Below are positions 16,072-25,603 of a stretch of 64,000 nucleotides of DNA, piece by piece. The position numbers and the translations under genes were made by a program. Each line of letters begins with the position of its first letter. The stretch's first letter is position 1. A model generated the notes under the pieces. The model did not search any database. It was not told where the DNA came from and saw only the letters and a list, made by a program, of their open reading frames with translations. The DNA is from CALRWV02 sp943371965 (lineage in GTDB: Bacteria > Bacteroidota > JABWAT01): the NCBI GenBank assembly GCA_943371965.1, contig CALRWV020000001.1, forward strand, positions 716,991-780,990, read 5' to 3'.

Positions 16072-16647
16072 TCAATGCAGATGCGTCAATGGTTTCCTGT
16101 CATTTTCGGATAATTTTTTATAGTCGCTTACACTCATTCCCGTAATCATTTTGAATTGTGTAGAAAGATGCTGTAAAGAACTGTAATGAAGCTGGTGCGC
16201 TATTTCACTGAGATTCAAGTCATGATATGAAATCAGTTCTTTTGCTTTTTCGATTTTCAGTCTGATGAAATATTTCTCGATGGTGATTCCTTCTTCAAGC
16301 GAAAAAAGTTTGCTCAACTGGGTATAATCAGATTCCAGTTTTTCAGAAATCATAACTGATAATTTTACATTCGCATCTTCTTTTTCAGCGTGATCTATAA
16401 AATCAATCAGTGTGGTTTTGATTTGTTCGGTCAGTTGCTTTTCACGTGATTTGAGAATCTCAAAACCCATCTTTTTCAGTTTTCCATCCAGCACTTTCAT
16501 TTGTACTGAGTTCAGATTTTCGGAAACTTCAACTTTTCCCAATTCGATAGTGTTCAAATGAAGTCCTTCACCGGAAAGAATAGTTTCCACCGCAAGAATG
16601 CATCTCGGACAAACCATGTTTTTGATGAAAATTGTTGTTGGTTCCAT
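16072..16647 (-). CDS. HMA-AraC fusion, probable copper-responsive regulator
   Basis: 191 residues; the ATG at 16647 follows AGGAGC at good spacing. Residues 1-70 look like a heavy-metal-associated domain: TTIFIKNMVCPRCILAVETI, with M-V-C-P-R-C (Cys13, Cys16) in place of G-M-T-C-x-x-C. Residues 85-185 form an AraC-type helix-turn-helix pair: EKYFIRLKIEKAKELI, LNLSEIAHQLHYSSLQHLST and FKMITGMSVSDYKKL. The arrangement implies metal sensed at the N-terminus controls DNA binding by the C-terminus. Its place between copA and a CopZ-like gene supports copper as the signal. Similar fusions exist in Bacteroidota but are little studied. Confidence 0.8.
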   Translation of the reverse strand: MEPTTIFIKNMVCPRCILAVETILSGEGLHLNTIELGKVEVSENLNSVQMKVLDGKLKKMGFEILKSREKQLTEQIKTTLIDFIDHAEKEDANVKLSVMISEKLESDYTQLSKLFSLEEGITIEKYFIRLKIEKAKELISYHDLNLSEIAHQLHYSSLQHLSTQFKMITGMSVSDYKKLSENDRKPLTHLH

Positions 16648-16664
16648 TTGTGCTCCTGAAAATG

Positions 16665-16858
16665 GGTAGTGGTGAATGGTCCGTCAACAGACGGATTTGC
16701 AACTAGTGGCTAGTGGTGAGTGGCAAGTTGAAAGACACGTGAGAGTTGACAGTTGACAATAGTTGAAAGATCTTAAAAATTCGATCAGCTATGGACTATC
16801 GACCATTGACTATGGACTTCTCTGCAACCCGAAACCTGCTGCCCAAAACCCACAGGCC
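16665..16858. repeat. degenerate short-word repeat spacer with TCCGTC hairpin
   Basis: Words include CTAGTGGCTAGTGGTGAGTG, GAGAGTTGACAGTTGACAAT and CTATGGACTATCGACCATTG. These match the vocabulary of the spacers at 9051-9187 and 15826-16070. A short hairpin TCCGTC-AACA-GACGGA lies at 16680-16695, the same stem as at 13048-13065 with another loop. Confidence 0.65.
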
Positions 16859-17071
16859 TCAATTCACCGAAATTACCTTGTAACCGGATTCTTCAACTGC
16901 CTGTTTGATTTGTTCGTTGGTAATTGACTCGTCAAGAACTTCAACGGTAGCAGAACCGATTTTCACTTCTTTAATTTTCAAACCTGAAACTGATTCCAGT
17001 TCACTTTTTACTGACATCACACAATGTCCGCAAGACATTCCTTCAATTTTGATTGTTTTATCTGTTGTCAT
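16859..17071 (-). CDS. CopZ-like heavy-metal chaperone
   Basis: 70 residues, a single HMA domain with ferredoxin-like fold: KIEGMSCGHCVMSVKSELES carries G-M-S-C-G-H-C (Cys14, Cys17), and AVEESGYKVISVN closes the fold. It should carry Cu(I) in the cytosol to the CopA pump or its regulator. The His in C-G-H-C is common in such chaperones. First gene of the minus-strand copper module; the repeat-filled spacer that follows makes a single copZ-regulator-copA transcript possible but not certain. Confidence 0.85.
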   Translation of the reverse strand: MTTDKTIKIEGMSCGHCVMSVKSELESVSGLKIKEVKIGSATVEVLDESITNEQIKQAVEESGYKVISVN

Positions 17072-17257
17072 TTTATTTTCCTTCGTTTTCCTTTACTTAA
17101 CAATACAAAGTTCCGTCATATTTGAACATGAAGATACCAAATTAATGTCTTTTACTTATAAAATTATGTAATCATTTGGCTGGGGGCATTTTACAGTCAG
17201 CAAAATTTTCTTATCTTGACAACGCAATCGACCAGTCAGAAAAACCAGAAAGTTACC

Positions 17258-18853
17258 ATGTTTACCGAATTTGATATTGCAACGACCCTTGTACTGATTC
17301 TTGTATCAATGATGGTGTTGACTCCACCGGCAATAATTGTCATCCTCTATTTCAAAAATAAATTTCAAACCCATCATTCTATTCTCCGAATTCATCCCAT
17401 TTTAGGTCAGCTCAGGTATCTGTTTGAAAAACTGGGTCCTGAATTCAGATTTTACATTACCGACGAAGACAACAATGGAAAACCTTTCAGCCGGACACAT
17501 TTTACCAATATTGTTATGGCAGCCAAATATTGCAAGACGATTATTGGGTTTGGATCGAAACGTGATTTTTCTGAACCCGGTTTTTACCTGAACAATTCGA
17601 TGTTTCCCAAACAGAACAATGAAATGAAGGTAGATAATTCGGATAAATTTGATACTCAAAAATCGGTTATTACAGAAGAGGGAATTATTTCCCGCAAAGA
17701 AAAACGGGAGACCACAACAGTACAACCCTGGAAGTTGGTAGAAGAAGATGCGATTGTGATCGGACCTAAACGCCGTCATCCGTATGTTTCAAAAACATGG
17801 TTTGGCTGTTCTGCCATGAGTTACGGTTCTTTGGGTTCACATGCCATTGAAGCAATCAACCGTGGAATTGCCATGACAGGTTCAGGTTGGCACAATACAG
17901 GTGAAGGAGGAGTCTCTCCTTTCCATTTAAAAGGTGCTGATGTTATTTCACAGATTGGTTCAGGAAAATTCGGTTACCGGACTGAAGACGGAAAATTCAG
18001 TTGGGATGCCTTGAAGGAAAAAGCAGAAAATCCTCTTATTAAAATGTTTGAAATTAAACTGGCACAAGGTGCTAAAATAAAAGGTGGACATTTGGAAGGT
18101 GCCAAAGTAACACCTGAAATTGCTGCTATCCGTTTGGTAAAACCCTGGACTCCGATCAATTCGCCAAACCGCCATGAAGAATTTACAGATGTTGATTCGC
18201 TGCTTGATTTTATTGCCAAAGCACAGGAAATTTCGGGTAAACCAGTTGGAATAAAAGTAGTGGTTGGTAATGATTTGAGTTTGGAAGAATTGGCTGAAAA
18301 GATGGCAAAACGCAGTGATGGACCCGATTTTGTAACTGTTGATGGCGGAGAGGGCGGTTCAGGAGCAACCTATCAGGAAATGGCAGATACCATGGGACTT
18401 CCGGTCTTTTCAGGTCTTGTCATCGCAGACAATACATTCAGGAAATTTGGTATCCGTGACCGAATTAAAATTTTTGCATCAGGTAAGCTTCATACTGCCG
18501 ATCAGATATGCATTGCTTTGGCTTTGGGCGCCGATTGTGTTAATATTGCACGTGGATTTATGATGGCAGTTGGTTGTATCATGACTGAAAAATGTCACAC
18601 GGGAAAATGCCCGGTTGGGGTTGCAACCAATGACCCGCATTACATGAAGGCGTTGGTAGTAGAAGAAAAAATGTACAGGGTGGCAAATTACATAACAACT
18701 GTCCGTGCAGCGTGTTATTCCCTGGCAGCAGCCTGTGGAATTGATTCACCTTCCAAATTCAACCGGACACACGTAACTTACAAATACAGTGACTATAAAA
18801 CCATCCGTGCTGATAACTTATTTCCGGTACCGGAATTAATCAATAAACAGTAA
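17258..18853 (+). CDS. membrane-anchored FMN-binding glutamate synthase-like protein
   Basis: 531 residues from ATG 17258; the frame extends to a TTG at 17216 but the ATG precedes the hydrophobic anchor best. One membrane helix (about residues 8-31), then a glutamate synthase large-subunit FMN/central domain: FGCSAMSYGSLG, SGWHNTGEGGVSPFHL, AQGAKIKGGHLEGAKVTPEI, FVTVDGGEGGSGATYQEMAD, IFASGKLHTADQICIALALG and CHTGKCPVGVATNDP (Cys cluster region). There is no glutaminase domain. Such stand-alone proteins are annotated FMN-binding glutamate synthase family; whether they make glutamate from ammonia is unproven. The gene ends 6 bases before a large sensor kinase. Confidence 0.85.
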   Translation: MFTEFDIATTLVLILVSMMVLTPPAIIVILYFKNKFQTHHSILRIHPILGQLRYLFEKLGPEFRFYITDEDNNGKPFSRTHFTNIVMAAKYCKTIIGFGSKRDFSEPGFYLNNSMFPKQNNEMKVDNSDKFDTQKSVITEEGIISRKEKRETTTVQPWKLVEEDAIVIGPKRRHPYVSKTWFGCSAMSYGSLGSHAIEAINRGIAMTGSGWHNTGEGGVSPFHLKGADVISQIGSGKFGYRTEDGKFSWDALKEKAENPLIKMFEIKLAQGAKIKGGHLEGAKVTPEIAAIRLVKPWTPINSPNRHEEFTDVDSLLDFIAKAQEISGKPVGIKVVVGNDLSLEELAEKMAKRSDGPDFVTVDGGEGGSGATYQEMADTMGLPVFSGLVIADNTFRKFGIRDRIKIFASGKLHTADQICIALALGADCVNIARGFMMAVGCIMTEKCHTGKCPVGVATNDPHYMKALVVEEKMYRVANYITTVRAACYSLAAACGIDSPSKFNRTHVTYKYSDYKTIRADNLFPVPELINKQ

Positions 18854-18859
18854 ACATAA

Positions 18860-21800
18860 ATGAAACAGTTACAAGCAATCCTACTGCTTTTTGTTTTGAC
18901 TTCACTCGAAGTGTCCGGACAATTATACCCAATTAAATTTGAACGGATTGGAGCAGAACAGGGCTTTCCGCAAAGTTCCGTAAATGTGATGGTTCAGGAT
19001 TCCATAGGATTTTTATGGTTTGGAACACCGGATGGATTATATAAATATGACGGATACACGTTTACACCAATTTCTTCTTTGAAAAACGATTCCCTGGACC
19101 AGCATTCCCTCGCTGACAATAATATTCAAGCTCTTTTTATGGGAACAAAAGGAAAGCTTTGGATTGGAACTGCAGGTGGTGGACTGAACTGCTATGATCT
19201 GAATGCAAATAAAATCACAAAGTTTAAAGTTAACCCAAATGATCAAATGGCAATTTCTGATATTACCGTCCGTGGGATTACAGAAGATAAAAGTGGTTTC
19301 ATTTGGGTGGCTACTGCAAATGGTCTGAACAGACTTGATCAAACCACAGGAATTATCACAAAATATTTTCACGACCCAAACAATTCAAACTCTCCATCAG
19401 GAAATGATTTCAGATGTATTTACAGCGATTCAAAAAACAATATTTGGGTCGGCGGTGAAAATGAATCGGGTTTGGTACGGTATAACATTACAGAAAATAA
19501 ATTTGAGAATTACAAAGTAAACAGTAAACTAAAAGGATCAGTTACATCAAATGTGATCAGAGCCTTTGATGAAAGCAGTAAAGGCGTTTTCTTTATCGGG
19601 ACTGATGGCGGAGGTTTACTCAGCTTCAATTATGAAAACGGAAACTTCAACCGTTTTCTTCCCAGAGATATCAATCCTGCAAAGAGTTCGTCGATTGACA
19701 GAATCCTTTCTTTACAATCTGATTCTTCAGGAAATTTATGGATTGGAACCATTGGCGGCGGAGTTGCCTATTTTGATCTGAAGAAAAATGAAATTTATCA
19801 TCACCGTATTGATCCTGCAAATCCAACCAGTTTAAGCAACAACAGAATACCGTGTATGCTTCAGAGCAATTCAAAAATTATGTGGTTTGGAACGTGGGGC
19901 GGTGGAATCAGCAAATATGCAAAACAGAAAGAAAAATTTGTTGCAATCCGGAATAATCCTGACAATCCAAATTCACTCAGTGAAAATACGATCCGTTCAT
20001 TTTATGAAACCAATGACGGTAAAATTTGGATTGGAACCATTGCAGGAGGGTTGAATGAATTTGACAGAAAAAACAATTCATATATCATTTACAAAAACAA
20101 AGTTTCTGATAGTCACTCTTTAAGCAACAATGATGTTTCTGCAATTACTGAAATTGATTCTGATAACTTACTTGTTGGAACCTGGCGCGGTGGTCTCACT
20201 GTTTTCAACAGGAAAACGAAATCTTTTAACCGGATAAAAAGTGAGTTGACAAATTCTATTTCTGATGACCGGATTCAACGTATTCTGCACGATTCAATGG
20301 ACGTGTACTGGATTGGTACCGAGAATGGATTAAATCAGTTTCATCTGAACAGTAATAAAGTTGTTCAATATAAAAATTCAGATGAAAACCCAAAATCGTT
20401 AAGTGACAACCGTGTTCAAACTCTTTTAAAGGATTCAGAAGGAAGTATTTGGATTGGGACCTGGTCAGGACTTAATTATTTCGACCGATCAAAAAATGAA
20501 TTTATCCGATTCCTTCATTCTTCTGGAAATAAAAACAGTCTGAACAACAACAGCGTTATTTCCCTTTATCAGGATGAAAAAAATATTTTGTGGGTTGGTA
20601 CTTACGGAGGCGGATTAAATAAATTTATTATTAATAATTCTGATATCTCCAAAAGTTATGTTGAAAAGTTCTACACAGAAGACAATGGATTGTCCAACAA
20701 TTCCATTTACGGAATATTGGAAGATCAGCAAAAGAACCTCTGGTTAAGCACAACAAAAGGTCTCTCGCGTTTTTCACCTGAAACTGAATCATTCCGCAAT
20801 TATGATGAGCAGGACGGACTGCAGTCGAATGAATTTTTCTGGGGTGCTTTTCTGAAAACAAAAAATGGTACCATGTTCTTTGGTGGAGTTAACGGATTCA
20901 ACATGTTCAATCCCACTGCCATTTACCACAACGCAAATATTCCGCCCATTGTCATAACAGCATTCAACCGATTTGGCAAACAGATTCAAACTGAAAATTC
21001 CCTGAATTCAACAAACGAAATTGTACTGGATTATGAACATAATTCCTTCTCTCTGGAATTTGCAGCACTCGATTATGTTAACTCTATGAAAAACCACTAT
21101 TCATACAAACTGGAAGGCTTTAATACTGAATGGGTACAATCAGGAATTAACCGGACAGCTACCTATACCAATCTTTCCGGTGGTACTTATGTTTTCAATG
21201 CAATTGGTTCCAACAGCGATCATGTTTGGAATAATGAAGGTGTTAGACTGACAATTGTAATAAATCCACCATATTGGCAAACCTGGTGGTTCCGCTTTCT
21301 TGCAGTTTCCGTGGTTTTCGGTTTGGTTTATGTCTGGTATAAAAGCAGAGTCAGAAAAATTGAACTGCAAAAGGAGAATCTTGAAATTCAGGTATCTGAA
21401 CGAACTCTTGAACTTAAATCAAAAAAAGATGAACTGGAAAAAATAAATTCTATCGTTAAAAATGTAAATGCTGAAACCCAGTTTAAAAGTGTCATTCATG
21501 CTATTGTGAAACAACTTGCAATTCTGAATAATGTCGAGGTAGCAGTTGCTTTTATTTATGATAAGGATATCGATTCTTACCGGATGAATTCGGGAATTGG
21601 AATTGATACCGGTGATTTTGATTCCATTACCTTTAAACGGGAAAGCATTGAAAAGCTGTTTATCAAAGATGCCACTGAATTTTCTCCTGATATCTGGCTG
21701 ACAACTTTCCGTCCTTTTTCCGGATCAGATTTTTTTTCACTCGGATTTCTTAAAACTATTGTGGCCATTCCAATCAGGGTAGATCATGATATTCAGGGAT

Positions 21801-22630
21801 ACCTTATTTTCGGAAACAAAAATACACGGAATGCTTTTTCTGAAAACGATCTTCATTTGTTCGGCAATCTGAAAGAACATCTGATTTCTGCTTTCATTAA
21901 AACAAGAATTCTTGAAGAATTATCTGCACTGAACGAAAAGAAAAATGAATTTCTTGCTTTTGCTGCCCACGATTTGCGGAATCCTCTAACCATTATCATC
22001 AACTATTTATCGTTGGTTACTGAACAGATAAAAAAAGACGATTTCAATAAAGATAAATCGATTTCAGATCTGGAAAAAGTTCTTACCGTTACCCAAAACA
22101 TGTCGGAAATGGTTACCACCCTGCTGGATATTTCTTCCATTGAATCAGGTAAAGTTCTCCTGAACATCAAAAAGGGAAGCCTGAATGAAATACTTCATGA
22201 GAACGAATATTTCCATAAACGCCTTGCAACACAGAAAAACATTAAACTGGAATATTTATGTGATAACGGCATGACAGAAGTGGTTGCTGATCATGAACGA
22301 ATTGTTGAAGTTGTTGACAATCTGGTCTCAAATGCGATAAAATATACGTATCCAGGTGGAAACATCAAGATTTATTGTGAAAAGCGTGAGGAAGAAATCA
22401 TAACCCATATTCAGGATAATGGTCAGGGTCTAACGCAGGATGACATGACTCATATTTTTAATACTTACACAAAATTGAGTGCCCGTCCGACAGCAGGAGA
22501 ATCAAGCAATGGTTTGGGGTTGGCTATTGTGAAAAAGATAGTAACCCTTCATGGTGGAAAAGTTTGGGTAGTCAGTGAAAAGGGTAAAGGTTCAATTTTC
22601 AGTTTCTCACTTCCAATTTCCAAAAACTGA
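18860..22630 (+). CDS. giant propeller sensor histidine kinase (HTCS-type sensor, no regulator domain)
   Basis: 1256 residues. Signal peptide (about 1-20), then about fourteen two-component propeller repeats of the form [LI]W[IF]GT-x-GGGL (IGFLWFGTPDGLYKYDGYTF to about residue 690), a Y_Y_Y domain (LEGFNTEWVQSG, ATYTNLSGGTYVF), a membrane helix near 805-825 and a coiled coil. Next is a GAF-like domain (about 870-1010), then HisKA with FAAHDLRNPLTIIINYLSLV (phospho-acceptor His1037) and HATPase with DNLVSNAIKYTYPGG, DNGQGL and NGLGLAIVKKI. Unlike classic hybrid systems it has no receiver or AraC output, so the partner regulator is elsewhere. The propeller should sense a ligand, often polysaccharide-derived, in the periplasm. 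Confidence 0.9.
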   Translation: MKQLQAILLLFVLTSLEVSGQLYPIKFERIGAEQGFPQSSVNVMVQDSIGFLWFGTPDGLYKYDGYTFTPISSLKNDSLDQHSLADNNIQALFMGTKGKLWIGTAGGGLNCYDLNANKITKFKVNPNDQMAISDITVRGITEDKSGFIWVATANGLNRLDQTTGIITKYFHDPNNSNSPSGNDFRCIYSDSKNNIWVGGENESGLVRYNITENKFENYKVNSKLKGSVTSNVIRAFDESSKGVFFIGTDGGGLLSFNYENGNFNRFLPRDINPAKSSSIDRILSLQSDSSGNLWIGTIGGGVAYFDLKKNEIYHHRIDPANPTSLSNNRIPCMLQSNSKIMWFGTWGGGISKYAKQKEKFVAIRNNPDNPNSLSENTIRSFYETNDGKIWIGTIAGGLNEFDRKNNSYIIYKNKVSDSHSLSNNDVSAITEIDSDNLLVGTWRGGLTVFNRKTKSFNRIKSELTNSISDDRIQRILHDSMDVYWIGTENGLNQFHLNSNKVVQYKNSDENPKSLSDNRVQTLLKDSEGSIWIGTWSGLNYFDRSKNEFIRFLHSSGNKNSLNNNSVISLYQDEKNILWVGTYGGGLNKFIINNSDISKSYVEKFYTEDNGLSNNSIYGILEDQQKNLWLSTTKGLSRFSPETESFRNYDEQDGLQSNEFFWGAFLKTKNGTMFFGGVNGFNMFNPTAIYHNANIPPIVITAFNRFGKQIQTENSLNSTNEIVLDYEHNSFSLEFAALDYVNSMKNHYSYKLEGFNTEWVQSGINRTATYTNLSGGTYVFNAIGSNSDHVWNNEGVRLTIVINPPYWQTWWFRFLAVSVVFGLVYVWYKSRVRKIELQKENLEIQVSERTLELKSKKDELEKINSIVKNVNAETQFKSVIHAIVKQLAILNNVEVAVAFIYDKDIDSYRMNSGIGIDTGDFDSITFKRESIEKLFIKDATEFSPDIWLTTFRPFSGSDFFSLGFLKTIVAIPIRVDHDIQGYLIFGNKNTRNAFSENDLHLFGNLKEHLISAFIKTRILEELSALNEKKNEFLAFAAHDLRNPLTIIINYLSLVTEQIKKDDFNKDKSISDLEKVLTVTQNMSEMVTTLLDISSIESGKVLLNIKKGSLNEILHENEYFHKRLATQKNIKLEYLCDNGMTEVVADHERIVEVVDNLVSNAIKYTYPGGNIKIYCEKREEEIITHIQDNGQGLTQDDMTHIFNTYTKLSARPTAGESSNGLGLAIVKKIVTLHGGKVWVVSEKGKGSIFSFSLPISKN

Positions 22631-22634
22631 TAAA

Positions 22635-23711
22635 TCAGTAGCTTGTATCATCAATTTTGGTTTTCCCCCGGTATGTCCAGTAAATCATGGAAGTATAACC
22701 CAACACAAACGGCAATCCCCAAATCGCAATGAAAAACATGGTTTCCAATGTGTACGCTGAAGAAGAAGCATTGTAAATATCCAGATTGAACTCAGGAGAA
22801 ATATTTGAAAGCATCATATTGGGAAAAAGACCCAAAGCAAAAAACATGATGATGGCTGCCATGGTACACGCAGAAGAAATAAAAGTTTGCAGCGGTTTGT
22901 TCTGATATAAAGTTCTTGGAATATTGATGATGGAAAGTGCATTCAGCACAACAATAATCCAGGCTATCACCGAAATCAGAATTTCATGTTCTGCCATCAG
23001 CGGATGTTGGTTTCCAACATGCGGAATAAGGCCGAAAGAAAAGTTGGCCAGCATTTCGGTGTGCATGATAATGGTTAGGGTTGTGACCGTCGCATATAGA
23101 ATCACGAACCCGATCCACGCTCTCATTGCCCACAATTTTGCCTGTTGATGCAGTTTTCCTTCCGTTTTCATAACCAGATAAATGGCACCGTGCATGGTAA
23201 ACATAACAAGATTGAAAACTCCGGTCAGAACAGTGTAAGGCGTGATAAGATCAAAAAAAGTACCCTGATATTCTTTATCTGCACCGATTGGAAATCCTAC
23301 GATGACATTTCCGATTGCAATTCCAAACAGAATGGCGGAAACAATTGACCCAACCGAAAAACCAATATCCCATGTCTTTCTCCAGGTGGGATTTTTTTCC
23401 TTGCTTCTGAATTCAATTGAAACTGCTCTGAAAATAAGGGCGAAAAGCAACAGCATAAATGCCAGGTAAAATCCGGAAAAAGCAGTTGCATAAACGTGTG
23501 GAAAAGCGGCAAACAAAGCACCACCGGCGGTAACCAGCCAGACTTCATTTCCATCCCAAACCGGACCGATCGAATTCAGAACAATCCGTCTGTCATGATC
23601 TCCTTTGGAAAAAAGGTGTAGGGCTCCAACACCCAAATCAAACCCATCAAGAATTGCATAACCGATCAGCAGAATACCGATCAGCAGGTACCAGATTACA
23701 TTAAAATCCAT
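22635..23711 (-). CDS. cydB: cytochrome bd oxidase subunit II
   Basis: 358 residues, eight or nine membrane helices. The N-terminus MDFNVIWYLLIGILLIGYAI followed by LDGFDLGVGAL is the classic CydB start, and IGPVWDGNEVWLVTAGGALF is the conserved segment near the haem-bearing subunit contact. FRAVSIEFRSKE also matches. CydB pairs with CydA to reduce oxygen to water with quinol, with high oxygen affinity. It follows cydA after 32 bases on the same strand. Its stop is convergent with the large sensor kinase, 4 bases away. Confidence 0.95.
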   Translation of the reverse strand: MDFNVIWYLLIGILLIGYAILDGFDLGVGALHLFSKGDHDRRIVLNSIGPVWDGNEVWLVTAGGALFAAFPHVYATAFSGFYLAFMLLLFALIFRAVSIEFRSKEKNPTWRKTWDIGFSVGSIVSAILFGIAIGNVIVGFPIGADKEYQGTFFDLITPYTVLTGVFNLVMFTMHGAIYLVMKTEGKLHQQAKLWAMRAWIGFVILYATVTTLTIIMHTEMLANFSFGLIPHVGNQHPLMAEHEILISVIAWIIVVLNALSIINIPRTLYQNKPLQTFISSACTMAAIIMFFALGLFPNMMLSNISPEFNLDIYNASSSAYTLETMFFIAIWGLPFVLGYTSMIYWTYRGKTKIDDTSY

Positions 23712-23743
23712 AAGTCAGATTCTTTCCTGTCAGAAAATTAAGG

Positions 23744-25120
23744 TTAAATATGATCCGCAAAGTTTTTCATTTTACCATATTGCATTTCAGACTGATCATC
23801 CGGTGATTCCGGACCATGCTGAATTTCCTTGTTCAGAACATATAGCCAGGATAAAAGCAACAGCGAATAAATGATGGCAAACAATACCAGCGAAATCATG
23901 ATTTCTTCCGGTTTCACTGATTTTGAAATTCCCTGACTGGTTCTCATCAAACCCTGAACAATCCAGGGCTGACGGCCGACTTCAGTAGTAAACCATCCTG
24001 CCTGATTGGCAATGATGGGAAGAAATACACTGCCTGTAAAAATCATGAGCAGCCATTTTTTCTCAAACAATTTTTTCCTGAAAAAAAGAAAGGTCCCTGT
24101 TAGGGTCAGGAAGATGAGAAACACACCGATGGAAATCATGATGTGGTAGGATTGGAAAACTTTGTTGACCGGTGGCCAGTCTTCTCTGGGAATGCGGTCA
24201 AGTCCGGGAACCGGTGTATTGAAATCGCCGTGGGTTAAAAATGACAATCCGCCCGGAATAGCCAATCCTCTCGTGATTTGCTTTTCTTCATCTGTCCATC
24301 CAAAAACATAAAGCGGTGTTTCAGGAATGGTGTGGTAAACACCTTCAAAGGCAGCCAGTTTTGCCGGTTGATATTTTGCAGTCACTTTGGCTGATTCATG
24401 CCCGATAAAAGCCTGTGAAACCGAACATACGGCAGCAACAAACAGGGCAGCGGTAAATGATTTTTTTGCGAATTCCAGATGTTTGTTTCTGATCAGGTAA
24501 TAAGCCGATACGCTTAAAACCAGAAAAGCACCCTGAATGAACGAACCTACAATGGTATGAAGGTAACGTATGGCAAATGACGGATTGAAAACCATCGCCC
24601 AGAAATCGGTAATCTGTGCCCGTGCCTGATCACCAACTCCAACAATTTCATAACCGGTTGGAGTATGCATCCATGAATTGGCGGCTATGATCCACATTCC
24701 GGAAAGAACGGAACCGGTAAAAACCATGATGGTTGAAAATAAATGGACGGCAGGTCTCACACGGTTCCAGCCAAAAAGCAAAATGGCAAGAAATCCGGAT
24801 TCCAGAAAGAAAGCGAAAATTCCTTCTGCAGCCAACGGAGAACCAAACACATCACCGACAAACCGTGAATAAGATGCCCAGTTGGTTCCGAATTCAAACT
24901 CCAGAACAATTCCAGTAGCGACACCCAGTGAAAAGTTGGCGGCAAATATTTTAATCCAGAACCGTGTAATTTTTTCATAGATTTTCTTTTTGGTAATCAG
25001 GTAGCACGATTCAAAAATGACCAGCAGCAGCCCGACACCGATACTGAATGGTGGGAAAATAAAATGAAAAGAGGCTGTGAAGGCGAATTGCAATCTGGAA
25101 AGCAGTTCTGCATCAAACAT
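23744..25120 (-). CDS. cydA: cytochrome bd oxidase subunit I, short Q-loop type
   Basis: 458 residues, about nine helices. Key residues align with E. coli: His19 in FTASFHFIFPP (haem ligand), Glu99 and Glu107 in AAEGIFAFFLESGF, and the haem His in RYLHTIVGSFIQGAF (here His188). GRQPWIVQGLM near the C-terminus is the usual CydA signature. It is about 65 residues shorter than the E. coli protein, consistent with the short quinol-binding loop form. Quinol:oxygen oxidoreductase in the inner membrane, suggesting life at low oxygen or under oxidative stress. The start ATG lies 2 bases after the small upstream gene stop. Confidence 0.95.
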   Translation of the reverse strand: MFDAELLSRLQFAFTASFHFIFPPFSIGVGLLLVIFESCYLITKKKIYEKITRFWIKIFAANFSLGVATGIVLEFEFGTNWASYSRFVGDVFGSPLAAEGIFAFFLESGFLAILLFGWNRVRPAVHLFSTIMVFTGSVLSGMWIIAANSWMHTPTGYEIVGVGDQARAQITDFWAMVFNPSFAIRYLHTIVGSFIQGAFLVLSVSAYYLIRNKHLEFAKKSFTAALFVAAVCSVSQAFIGHESAKVTAKYQPAKLAAFEGVYHTIPETPLYVFGWTDEEKQITRGLAIPGGLSFLTHGDFNTPVPGLDRIPREDWPPVNKVFQSYHIMISIGVFLIFLTLTGTFLFFRKKLFEKKWLLMIFTGSVFLPIIANQAGWFTTEVGRQPWIVQGLMRTSQGISKSVKPEEIMISLVLFAIIYSLLLLSWLYVLNKEIQHGPESPDDQSEMQYGKMKNFADHI

Positions 25121-25122
25121 GG

Positions 25123-25326
25123 TTATTCCGATTTTGAAAAAATATAGATGTAAAGGGTTGAACTGACAATGGATAAACCTGCCAGAAGTTTTAGAGCTTT
25201 TTTATAATTCAAAAATTCAGATGGAGACAAACCCAACGGAATTGATTTCAGAATTTCATACATCACAATGGTAATCATGACTGCTATGAAAAGTTTTTTG
25301 GTTTTGTTGAGTGAGGCTTCCGACAT
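25123..25326 (-). CDS. small two-helix membrane protein at head of cyd operon
   Basis: 67 residues with two hydrophobic segments (LFIAVMITIVMYEIL and LLAGLSIVSSTLYIYIF). It is immediately upstream of cydA (2 bases), so it is part of the operon and probably translationally coupled. Known bd oxidases carry small single-helix partners (CydX, CydS), but this has two helices and I see no CydX motif, so only position suggests an accessory role. The ATG at 25326 has no clear ribosome site. Confidence 0.6.
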   Translation of the reverse strand: MSEASLNKTKKLFIAVMITIVMYEILKSIPLGLSPSEFLNYKKALKLLAGLSIVSSTLYIYIFSKSE

Positions 25327-25333
25327 AAGTTTG

Positions 25334-25341
25334 CAAAATTA
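25334..25341 (-). promoter_or_regulatory. candidate -7 element for the cyd operon
   Basis: Read leftwards the sequence is TAATTTTG, matching the Bacteroidota TAnnTTTG -7 consensus. It ends only 7 bases before the ATG of the small membrane gene, implying a very short leader. No clear TTTG -33 element was found 19-21 bases upstream, so this is weak. Confidence 0.3.
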
Positions 25342-25603
25342 AATGATGAAACAGGATTTTAATTGTTCACTTTCTGTTTGTAAGTAATTTCTAACGAAAT
25401 GCTTTAATCTATAAATACGGTTCCTGTTCAATGAAACAGTTGCAGTAAAGCGTCAGATTATTTCAATTGCATCAAAACAGGTATCTTTGCTGAAAGTGTC
25501 AAAGCGGATGTTCATGGTTCAACAACAACAATCAGCAGATTTAGACTCCGCAAAAGATAATGATTAATTCAAATCTAATGGACTATCGGATTAACCGCCA
25601 AAA

